This document shows, piece by piece, positions 14,528-20,181 of a DNA stretch of 23,241 nucleotides. The stretch is taken from contig JAEDJH010000018.1 of the NCBI GenBank assembly GCA_016296415.1, forward strand, positions 1-23,241. The letters run 5' to 3'. A program made the translations under genes and the position numbers. The notes below the pieces were generated by a model. The model was given only the letters and a program-made list of their open reading frames with translations. It was not told the DNA's origin and searched no databases. Source of the DNA: Clostridia bacterium. GTDB taxonomy: Bacteria > Bacillota > Clostridia > Christensenellales > CAG-138. The number at the start of each line of letters is the position of its first letter. Within the stretch, counting starts at the first letter, position 1.

Positions 14528-15340
14528 TTATTTGACGGTGATATTCAGGTATTTTTCTATCACCGCACATACCGCACCGCCGCAGGGCGGCGCAATGTCA
14601 TCCGCAATGGCTTTAATTTCGTCGCGTGCATTGTCAACGGCTATCCCGACGCCTGCATAGAGCAGCATTTCACGGTCGAGCGTATTGTCACCCATGGCGA
14701 TTATGCGCTCACGGGGTATGCCCATTTTATCCGCAACCCATTTCAGCGCGCTTCCCTTGTTGGAGCCGAGCATATTGAACTCTAAAAACCCGGGACTCGA
14801 CAGAGCTACCTCCAGCTTACCCTCATAACGCCTTTTAAGCATGGGATACAGCCTTTCCACGTTCTCCGTCGTGGTCATGTACAGTACCTTGGGCGTGTTT
14901 TCCCAGCGCTTTTTGTCCGCATCGGGGTCAATTACGGAAGGAAGTCCGAGTGCGGCGGCGTATCTTATCGGGTACTCGTTTTGAACACGGTATATTATGG
15001 CGTCGCCCTGATACAGGTGGGAATGCACGCCAAGCTCATCCGCCAGGAGCAAAAGCTCACACACATACTCGGGCGGCAGGCTGTCCGCATGGAGCAGCTT
15101 GCCCGTCTTTGCGTCGGATATTATCGCACCGCCGTAGTTGATGACGGGACCGGACAAGTCAAGCTCGTCGATAACGGGCTTTGAGCCCAAAAATCCCCTG
15201 CCCGTGGCGAGGGTAACGAAAACGCCTGCATCCCTTGCGGTCTGTATGGCAAGCTTGTCGTTTTTATCGAGGATTTTGCTTTTCGGCAGCAGCGTGTCGT
15301 CAATGTCGATTGCAATCAAAAGCGGCATATCGGTTTTCAT
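14528..15340 (-). CDS. Cof-type HAD family hydrolase
   Basis: A 270-aa cytoplasmic phosphatase of the HAD superfamily, Cof subfamily, probably acting on sugar phosphates or a similar small phosphorylated molecule. Motif I DIDDTLL (nucleophile Asp), motif II in VTLATGR, the motif III lysine in SNKGSAL and motif IV MGDNTLDREML are intact; the cap domain lies between. Many family members read GDxxND in motif IV; here it is GDNTLD. I start at 15340 because AGGAGA lies 7-8 nt upstream; an in-frame ATG at 15373 lacks one. It follows the metallo-hydrolase by 41 nt and ends the leftward cluster. Confidence 0.9.
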   Translation of the reverse strand: MKTDMPLLIAIDIDDTLLPKSKILDKNDKLAIQTARDAGVFVTLATGRGFLGSKPVIDELDLSGPVINYGGAIISDAKTGKLLHADSLPPEYVCELLLLADELGVHSHLYQGDAIIYRVQNEYPIRYAAALGLPSVIDPDADKKRWENTPKVLYMTTTENVERLYPMLKRRYEGKLEVALSSPGFLEFNMLGSNKGSALKWVADKMGIPRERIIAMGDNTLDREMLLYAGVGIAVDNARDEIKAIADDIAPPCGGAVCAVIEKYLNITVK

Positions 15341-15381
15341 GTTTTTTCTCCTGTGAAATTCGGCGTGCATCAAAATTGACG

Positions 15382-16035
15382 CTACGCCTGTTTTTCGTAA
15401 TCAAGCACGAGCACCCTGTCGTCACCGAGGCTTTCACGGGTGAGAGTGGCTTCGCTCTGATTCAGCTTGTGAATTTTGCAGCCGATGACGCTCGATATGA
15501 ACGGGGAAAGTCCCTCAATGTTGTCAACGGTGCAGTCTGCGGTTTTGTAGTGCATGGGTATCACGACGCTCGGCTTTAGGAGGTTTGCAAGCTGCCTTGC
15601 CTGTGCATGGTCGATGGTATAGTATCCGCCGACGGGGACGAGCAAAACATCAATACCCCCAAGCTCTGCGGCGGCCTCTTCGGAGAGAACATGACCCAAA
15701 TCACCGCAATGCAGTACCCTTATGCCGTCGATTTCAATCAGGAACAGCGTGTTTTGTCCCCGTTTTTCCCCTTCAAACTCGTCATGGAAGCTCGGGAAGC
15801 CCTTTATTTTTACTCCGCCGACGTCGGTATCAACGCAGCCTTCGAGCCGAATGTACTTGCCCCTGAGTGCATCGGTAAAGCAGTGGTCAAAGTGAGTATG
15901 GCTGACCGTAACGGCGTCCGCCTCTATGCCGCTTATGTTATAGCCCACCTTTGGATCGCAGGGGTCGGTAAGTATCTTAATTCCCCTGTCCGACGTAAGA
16001 AGAAAGCAGGAATGTCCGTACCATTTAATGTTCAT
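15382..16035 (-). CDS. MBL-fold metal-dependent hydrolase (UlaG-like)
   Basis: A 217-aa metallo-beta-lactamase-fold hydrolase of the UlaG/YtkL-like subgroup. It opens with MNIKWYGHSCFLL and carries the metal motif SHTHFDH (about 45-51), a later FHDEFEGEKRGQN block, HCGDLGH and PMHYKT, all typical. Substrates in this subgroup are mostly unknown. Its ATG overlaps the stop codon of the preceding 206-aa gene by 4 nt (ATGA), so translation is probably coupled; GGAGG also lies nearby. It therefore belongs with the membrane cluster upstream. Confidence 0.9.
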   Translation of the reverse strand: MNIKWYGHSCFLLTSDRGIKILTDPCDPKVGYNISGIEADAVTVSHTHFDHCFTDALRGKYIRLEGCVDTDVGGVKIKGFPSFHDEFEGEKRGQNTLFLIEIDGIRVLHCGDLGHVLSEEAAAELGGIDVLLVPVGGYYTIDHAQARQLANLLKPSVVIPMHYKTADCTVDNIEGLSPFISSVIGCKIHKLNQSEATLTRESLGDDRVLVLDYEKQA

Positions 16036-16652
16036 TTTTCTACCTCCGTTTGATTTACTGCCGCCTGTATCAGCATGGCGGCGCAGGACGCAAATTCGTT
16101 GCTTATGCTGTTTTTTGTGCTGTTTATGCTTAAAAGTACCCTGCAGGCGCTTTCGAGCAGGACTTTTTTTCGCCCCCTGCTGATATCCTCATCGTCAATG
16201 ACCGTAAACAGCGCCCAAAGCACCCGATAGTATGTGGCGTCACAATGCGGAATATCGCTTCGGCTTCTTGCCGAGAACATCAGCATACGAAGCAATGCGT
16301 AATCCGCCGTGCGATCGGTTGTTTCGGGGCGGGCGGGCAAACGGCAGGAGCTGTTCACGAACGCAATGAGACGCTCGTAGAAGGCATTTGCCATGACGAT
16401 GTTTATGTGTCCTCCGGCAAAGCATACCTCGCCAAACGGCTCTTTCTCGGTTGTCAAAAGGGAGTTTATCGCCTTCACCGGGACGTATGCATCCGTGGGG
16501 ACTCGCTTTGGGTATGCGCTTGTAAGCTCCGCTTTTTTTGAAAAGGAGCTTATGTCGCTTTCTGCTGCACCGATGCAGCCTGCGGAGCGGAGCAGATCCG
16601 CCGCGAGCCGCTTTAGGGCAGTAATATTGTATGTAAAGCAGGCAAAATCCAT
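16032..16652 (-). CDS. Unrecognised 206-aa protein
   Basis: I do not recognise this protein. From the chosen start it begins MDFACFTYNITALKRLAADL and has no signal peptide or membrane helix. Residues about 75-85 (GEVCFAGGHINIVMAN) and a mixed helical C-terminal half with LLRMLMFSARSRSD and RGRKKVLLESACRVLLSIN suggest a folded alpha/beta or alpha protein. The ATG at 16652 lies 1 nt beyond the stop of the four-helix membrane gene; an in-frame ATG at 16694 would overlap that gene by 41 nt and lacks an SD. The downstream MBL gene overlaps its stop. The tight coupling indicates that it is a real member of the operon. Confidence 0.65.
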   Translation of the reverse strand: MDFACFTYNITALKRLAADLLRSAGCIGAAESDISSFSKKAELTSAYPKRVPTDAYVPVKAINSLLTTEKEPFGEVCFAGGHINIVMANAFYERLIAFVNSSCRLPARPETTDRTADYALLRMLMFSARSRSDIPHCDATYYRVLWALFTVIDDEDISRGRKKVLLESACRVLLSINSTKNSISNEFASCAAMLIQAAVNQTEVEK

Positions 16653-16653
16653 G

Positions 16654-17007
16654 TCAGCCCCAAATAAGCGCTCCCGTGCCCCACGAGAGTGCATTCATTA
16701 TCAGCGATGTCAAAAAGGCCCAGGGTCTTGTAAGCCCGGCAGTGGTGCGAAGTATCCACGCCTCAACCAGCACCGCAGCTGTTTCGAGCAGGATAAGCGC
16801 CGTAGGATAAACAAAAGGGGGAAGCGCTCCGCCGCCGAGAAAGCCGATGAGTATCAGCAGGAAATTCAGCGCAGGGTTCGTGGCGAGGTTGCACAAAAGC
16901 GTAGGGTAGAGGATACCGAGCCGCCTGTGCATTATCAACGCAGCTGCGCCTTCAATCAAAACCGTCAGCACAAGGTTTCTTGCCAACAGCAGAAGAATGT
17001 CGCCCAC
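16654..17007 (-). CDS. Small polytopic membrane protein
   Basis: A 117-aa protein with about four membrane helices and few charges. The GTG start at 17007 lies 3 nt after the stop of the neighbouring microprotein gene, so reinitiation is likely; no good SD is seen. The first helix contains VLTVLIEGAAALI and the second ends in NLATNPALN. From memory the pattern, a Glu in helix 1 followed by N-L-x-T-N-P-x-L-N, recurs in an uncharacterised Firmicutes membrane family. It sits between the microprotein array and the unrecognised soluble protein. Function unknown. Confidence 0.7.
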   Translation of the reverse strand: MGDILLLLARNLVLTVLIEGAAALIMHRRLGILYPTLLCNLATNPALNFLLILIGFLGGGALPPFVYPTALILLETAAVLVEAWILRTTAGLTRPWAFLTSLIMNALSWGTGALIWG

Positions 17008-17010
17008 GGG

Positions 17011-17205
17011 TTATTTCGATGCCTTTTTCTTCGCCTTTTTAATCAAAAGAACGGTGACAACGACGATGGCCAGCACCGCCGCACCGATGAAGATTATAGG
17101 CAGTATGTCGGAGAAAGCCGCATCCGACAGACCTCCCTGATTGGAAGGTATATCCTCGCCGGGGATGACGAGGTCACATCTGAAAACGGAAGCAAGAAGA
17201 TTCAT
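17011..17205 (-). CDS. Single-pass membrane microprotein, copy A
   Basis: A 64-aa predicted membrane protein. Residues 1-33 are a polar-to-mixed N-terminal segment with Cys10 (VFRCDLVIPGED), residues about 34-55 form one hydrophobic helix starting at ILPIIFIGAAV, and the end is lysine-rich (KKAKKKASK). By the positive-inside rule the lysine tail faces the cytoplasm. Nearly identical to copy B; only the last residues differ (ASK against TSKD). AAAGGAAT precedes the ATG. Fourth of four related genes after the MFS gene. It is not a known toxin or bacteriocin by anything I can see; function unknown. Confidence 0.72.
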   Translation of the reverse strand: MNLLASVFRCDLVIPGEDIPSNQGGLSDAAFSDILPIIFIGAAVLAIVVVTVLLIKKAKKKASK

Positions 17206-17237
17206 AGCGGTATTCCTTTCTTATTTTTGTGCTTGTA

Positions 17238-17435
17238 TCAATCCTTCGACGTCTTTTTCTTCGCCTTTTTAATCAAAAGAACGGTGACAACGACGATGGC
17301 CAGCACCGCCGCACCGATGAAGATTATAGGCAGTATGTCGGAGAAAGCCGCATCCGACAGACCTCCCTGATTGGAAGGTATATCCTCGCCGGGGATGACG
17401 AGGTCACATCTGAAAACGGAAGCAAGAAGATTCAT
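17238..17435 (-). CDS. Single-pass membrane microprotein, copy B
   Basis: A 65-aa protein with the same first 61 residues as copy A and ending KKKTSKD, the same end as copy C. The same architecture applies: an external N-terminal part with Cys10, one helix beginning at ILPI, and a lysine-rich cytoplasmic tail. It has an AAAGGAAT site and lies 32 nt after the stop of copy C. The A/B identity at silent positions means selection on protein sequence alone cannot explain the similarity; the duplication must be recent. Confidence 0.75.
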   Translation of the reverse strand: MNLLASVFRCDLVIPGEDIPSNQGGLSDAAFSDILPIIFIGAAVLAIVVVTVLLIKKAKKKTSKD

Positions 17436-17467
17436 AGCGGTATTCCTTTCTTATTTTTGTGCTTGTA

Positions 17468-17650
17468 TCAATCCTTCGACGTCTTTTTCTTCGCCTTTTT
17501 AATCAAAAGAACGGTGACAACGACGATGACCAGCACCGCCGTACCGATGAAAACTATCGGCAGTACGTCGGAAAGATCTCCTCGACCGGACAGTATATCC
17601 TCGCCGGGGATGACTGCGTCACACCTGAAAACGGAAGCGTTAAGATTCAT
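17468..17650 (-). CDS. Single-pass membrane microprotein, copy C
   Basis: A 60-aa divergent paralogue of copies A and B. The N-terminal MNLNASVFRCDAVIPGED, the helix start VLPIVFIG and the tail KKAKKKTSKD are conserved, while five residues of the variable linker are missing (about 26-30 in copies A/B). The many synonymous and conservative changes with a kept frame show that the family is under protein-level selection. AAAGGAAAG precedes the ATG, 15 nt after the stop of copy D. Confidence 0.75.
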   Translation of the reverse strand: MNLNASVFRCDAVIPGEDILSGRGDLSDVLPIVFIGTAVLVIVVVTVLLIKKAKKKTSKD

Positions 17651-17665
17651 GACAGCTTTCCTTTC

Positions 17666-17791
17666 TTATTTTTTTCGTGCCTTTATCAAAAATACGGTAA
17701 GCACGACAAGTCCTGCGGCTATTACGCCGGCAATTATTATGGGTAAAATATCAAATCCACGGGGGACGATGGGTGCAATGTCAAAAAACAT
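17666..17791 (-). CDS. Single-pass membrane microprotein, copy D (shortest)
   Basis: A 41-aa protein, shorter than common gene-calling limits. It reads MFFDIAPIVPRG, then a helix starting FDILPIIIAG, and ends FLIKARKK. The helix start (D-[IV]-LPI), the small residues within it and the basic end match copies A-C, but it has no Cys and almost no N-terminal extension. The ATG lies 2 nt after the MFS stop codon, and its SD, GGAGGGAG, is inside the last MFS codons, so translation of the two is likely coupled. Confidence 0.72.
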   Translation of the reverse strand: MFFDIAPIVPRGFDILPIIIAGVIAAGLVVLTVFLIKARKK

Positions 17792-17793
17792 GG

Positions 17794-19095
17794 TTATACT
17801 CCCTCCTCGATTTCGATAAATCCTTCGGGTTCCGTAAATTCATCGGTTTTGTCAACTTCCTCCGAATCGAGGAGGATCCCGCTTTCTTCGGCGGCTTCTG
17901 CCTCGGCAGCGATTTCGCTTTCTTCGGCTTGACCGACTGCATTTGCTTCCTCAGCCTGTTCGACTGTGACCGTTTCTTCGGTTCGCTCACCCGCATACGG
18001 TTCTTCGGCGGAACGGTTCGCTTTTTGTGTCAGCCCCTTGAGTGAGAAAACCAGGCAGGCGGCGGAAACGATTGTGAGTGCGGCGGTGAGTATTGCCGCA
18101 GTCTGACCGCCGACCGCAAAGAACGCAAGCGGCAGGGAGCCGAGCAGCAGCGCAAGTGTGGTTATACCGAAGGCAAGACCGGGGGAGTTTTGCAGCCGGC
18201 TGTAAATTGCGGCGAGCGTTATCGACATACTCATGTTGAAAAGTATTATTCCCGCTGCGCTTATTAGTATGTTGTCGCGCCCGAAGAAGAAAAGCGGAAC
18301 GGACAGCAGCAGCGATATTACGCCGACCGTCCTTGCTCCGAGCTTATCGGCGATAAAGCCGCCCGAGGCCTTGCCCGCCGCCGCACATAAAGCGGGTAAA
18401 AGGGCGAGCCAAAGTCCGCTTTTCCACGCGGGAGAAAAGAGTGAGCCGCCGTAAGAGCGTATCGCTATCGAGAAAAAGCACAGTGCTATCACGAGCCATG
18501 TGCCGAGCCTTCCGTTTGAAACGTCCATGTCGGCTTTTGCGTATTCGGGCTCGGTTTCGGGTCTGCACAAAAGGCATATCGCCGCGGCAAGAAGCAAAGC
18601 GACCCCCGACGGGAGCAGGAACAGTATTATGGATTCGGAGGAGTACAGGGCGTCGGCAAACAGCGTTCCCAACGCAACGCCGATCGCTCCGGTGGATACG
18701 AACACGCCGCTTTTCCACATCTTTCCACCCGATTTGACGAGGGTATCAATGCCGCCGCCTACGTGGAACATGGCGTTTCCGAGGGCGCAAAGACCGAGCG
18801 ACAGCGTGACCGACAGCAGCTTGCCGCCCTCCGAAACGTTCGGCAAAAGCAGCTCAAACGGCAGTGCACCTATTGCGAGCAAAAGACAGCCGATCGCACC
18901 GAGAGGAAGCTTTTTGTAAACATCGTTTATGTGCCCGAGCAGCGGCTGAAGCCCGAATGCGACCACGTTGTACGCCAAAAATCCGACCAGCGGAGAGCTT
19001 ACGAGCCCGTCGTATCTGCCGAACAAGGTTAAAAAGCATATAAGATCCACCAATAAATGGCTTATCGTATAAATGGGTAAAGAGCATTTTTTCAT
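17794..19095 (-). CDS. MFS transporter with long acidic C-terminal tail
   Basis: A 433-aa major facilitator protein. Residues about 1-355 contain twelve expected helices; the stretch GNAMFHVGGGIDTLVKSGGK (106-125) and the FVSTGAIGVALG helix resemble the fosmidomycin-resistance-like (Fsr) MFS subgroup, a loose impression. Residues 361-433 form a low-complexity tail with 26 Asp/Glu and only 3 Arg/Lys, ending IEIEEGV; such a tail is not part of the usual fold and would lie in the cytoplasm. GGGAGGTGA before the ATG fixes the start. It is the first gene of the leftward cluster and runs straight into the microprotein genes, whose tails are basic. Substrate unknown. Confidence 0.85.
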   Translation of the reverse strand: MKKCSLPIYTISHLLVDLICFLTLFGRYDGLVSSPLVGFLAYNVVAFGLQPLLGHINDVYKKLPLGAIGCLLLAIGALPFELLLPNVSEGGKLLSVTLSLGLCALGNAMFHVGGGIDTLVKSGGKMWKSGVFVSTGAIGVALGTLFADALYSSESIILFLLPSGVALLLAAAICLLCRPETEPEYAKADMDVSNGRLGTWLVIALCFFSIAIRSYGGSLFSPAWKSGLWLALLPALCAAAGKASGGFIADKLGARTVGVISLLLSVPLFFFGRDNILISAAGIILFNMSMSITLAAIYSRLQNSPGLAFGITTLALLLGSLPLAFFAVGGQTAAILTAALTIVSAACLVFSLKGLTQKANRSAEEPYAGERTEETVTVEQAEEANAVGQAEESEIAAEAEAAEESGILLDSEEVDKTDEFTEPEGFIEIEEGV

Positions 19096-19121
19096 GCCGT
19101 CACCTCCCTGATAATCGGTTA

Positions 19122-19130
19122 ATTATACCA
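19122..19130 (-). promoter_or_regulatory. Extended -10 promoter of the MFS-microprotein operon
   Basis: The minus strand reads TGGTATAAT (19130-19122), an extended -10. The -35 region (TATTCA at 17-bp spacing) is poor, typical for extended -10 promoters or activated promoters. Confidence 0.6.
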
Positions 19131-19165
19131 TATACGGAGCAAAATGAATATTAAAAGAATATAAA

Positions 19166-19180
19166 TTATCGTTCCGATAA
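19166..19180. promoter_or_regulatory. Candidate operator palindrome TTATCG-TTC-CGATAA
   Basis: A perfect 6-bp inverted repeat with a 3-bp centre lies in the divergent region, about 40-55 bp upstream of the MFS -10. CCGATAA, found in its right arm, recurs at 19222-19228, nearer to the secG promoter. It could bind a regulator of the leftward cluster. Confidence 0.4.
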
Positions 19181-19254
19181 CCGTACTTGATGCCGAAAAC
19201 CGCATTTTTAAGAAATATATACCGATAAAATTCCAATAAAGGCAATATCGACGC

Positions 19255-19283
19255 TTGCACAGACGAATTTTTAATGATATAAT
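19255..19283 (+). promoter_or_regulatory. Promoter of secG
   Basis: TTGCAC (19255-19260), a 17-bp spacer and TATAAT (19278-19283) lie about 30 bp upstream of the secG start. Confidence 0.75.
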
Positions 19284-19313
19284 GCCAACCAGTCAATTAT
19301 GGAGGTTGAAAAA

Positions 19314-19565
19314 ATGGATATATTGATAATTGCTTTCACCCTGGCTATCGTCGTATGTGCGATATGTCTTATTGCCGTTGTGCTTATGCAGTCGTCCAAG
19401 AGCAGCGGTCTCGGTGAGACCTTCGGCGGCAGCACCCAGGCGTTTGCATCAAGAGCAACTGCGGCCAGTAAGGAAAAGAAGCTGCAGAGGCTGTCCATCG
19501 TTCTTGGTATCGTAATTGCCGTTCTGGCAATCGCTGTCGCCATATTCACAAGATTTTCTGCGTAA
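19314..19565 (+). CDS. secG: Preprotein translocase subunit SecG
   Basis: An 83-aa auxiliary subunit of the SecYEG translocon in the cytoplasmic membrane. Two helices (about 3-24 and 61-80) flank the conserved loop VVLMQSSKSSGLGETFGGS and the ASRATAASKEKKLQRL segment, which is diagnostic. An upstream in-frame ATG at 19299 overlaps GGAGGTTG, which is itself the binding site for the ATG at 19314. Divergent to the MFS gene; smpB follows. In many Firmicutes rnr lies between secG and smpB; here it is absent. Confidence 0.95.
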   Translation: MDILIIAFTLAIVVCAICLIAVVLMQSSKSSGLGETFGGSTQAFASRATAASKEKKLQRLSIVLGIVIAVLAIAVAIFTRFSA

Positions 19566-19620
19566 GTGGCGTCATTTATCCTTCGGACCGACAGCCCGAG
19601 GGGTTTGATATCGTATAACT

Positions 19621-19655
19621 TGCGGTGTGTCTTGTGCATACCGCATTTTGTTGTT
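19621..19655 (+). terminator. Terminator-like hairpin between secG and smpB
   Basis: TGCGGT (19621-19626) pairs with ACCGCA (19640-19645), followed by TTTTGTTGTTG. It ends 27-36 nt before the smpB ATG. An additional CCTTCGG/CCGAGGG stem lies at 19580-19601. TATAAC at 19614-19619 could be a -10 placed so that its transcript starts inside the left arm. Confidence 0.6.
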
Positions 19656-19681
19656 GCGTAAGGACTTGTTCGGAGGGATAT

Positions 19682-20155
19682 ATGCCTGTTAAAAAGGGAA
19701 TAAAGCCCGTTGCCCAAAACAGAAAAGCGAGGCACGAATACTTTATCGAGGACACATACGAGTGCGGCCTTGCGCTCGTCGGCACGGAGGTGAAAAGCGT
19801 GCGTGCGGGAAAATGCAATCTCAAGGATGCGTATGCCCGTGTTGAAAACGGCGAAATATTCATAAAGGGAATGCACATAAGCCCGTATGAGCAGGGGAAC
19901 ATATTCAACAGGGACCCCTTCAGGGAGCGCAAGCTGCTGATGCATAAGCGGGAAATAATTAAGCTCAAACGCCTGTCAGAAGCGGACGGCTACAGCCTCA
20001 TACCGCTTCAGCTCTATCTCAAGGACGGGCTTGTAAAGCTCGAGCTTGCGGTTGCAAAGGGCAAAAAGCTGTACGACAAACGCCAGTCAATCGCCGAAAG
20101 GGACGCAAAGCGTGACGTCGAACGCAAACTGAGCAGGCATGGCTATGATGACTGA
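19682..20155 (+). CDS. smpB: SsrA-binding protein SmpB
   Basis: A 157-aa RNA-binding protein that delivers tmRNA to stalled ribosomes in trans-translation. The conserved blocks are visible: NRKARHEYFIEDTYECGLAL, GTEVKSVRAGKCNLKDAYARV, the HISPYEQGN segment and the basic C-terminal tail KKLYDKRQSIAERDAKRD that enters the decoding centre. The ATG at 19682 follows GGAGGGAT directly; a longer frame from 19625 would add a Cys-rich stretch foreign to SmpB. The tmRNA gene (ssrA), often next to smpB, is not in this window. gpmI follows after 26 nt. Confidence 0.96.
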   Translation: MPVKKGIKPVAQNRKARHEYFIEDTYECGLALVGTEVKSVRAGKCNLKDAYARVENGEIFIKGMHISPYEQGNIFNRDPFRERKLLMHKREIIKLKRLSEADGYSLIPLQLYLKDGLVKLELAVAKGKKLYDKRQSIAERDAKRDVERKLSRHGYDD

Positions 20156-20181
20156 GTAATATTTGCACGAGGGTGATATAA

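Larger units (their letters stand above)
17021..17679. repeat. Tandem 230-bp repeats carrying microprotein genes
   Basis: Three units begin at 17021, 17251 and 17481. Units 1 and 2 are identical over 228 bp (17023-17250 against 17253-17480), including the intergenic sequence and third codon positions. Unit 3 matches unit 2 exactly for the first 48 bp, then diverges and is 15 bp shorter, but keeps the reading frame. This is a recent duplication on top of an older one, or copies kept alike by conversion. Confidence 0.92.

Noticed and set aside
17021..17679. CRISPR array or satellite
   Set aside because: The 230-bp units are coding with intergenic parts, only three in number, with no short repeat-spacer pattern and no cas genes.
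17011..17791. RiPP or class II bacteriocin precursors
   Set aside because: Copies A and B have a Gly-Gly at residues 24-25, but it is absent in C and D; no maturation enzyme, peptidase-type exporter or immunity gene is present, and the basic tail after a helix fits a resident membrane protein.
17011..17791. Type I toxins of the tandem Ldr/Ibs kind
   Set aside because: Small size and tandem copies fit, but the genes are in an operon with SD sites and I find no antisense promoter within the units. Not fully excluded.
17011..17791. Sortase sorting signals (LPI followed by helix and basic tail)
   Set aside because: The motif lacks the T-G of LPxTG, there is no signal peptide, and the LPI lies at the helix start.
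16393..17819. Long plus-strand frames (325 and 196 aa) over the repeat array
   Set aside because: They are antisense to the microprotein genes, repeat with the 230-bp unit, and lack SD sites; the minus frames have SDs and membrane-protein design.
17794..19095. Link between the Fsr-like MFS and ispDF (fosmidomycin resistance)
   Set aside because: The loci are 13 kb apart and the resemblance is loose; no evidence for a shared role.
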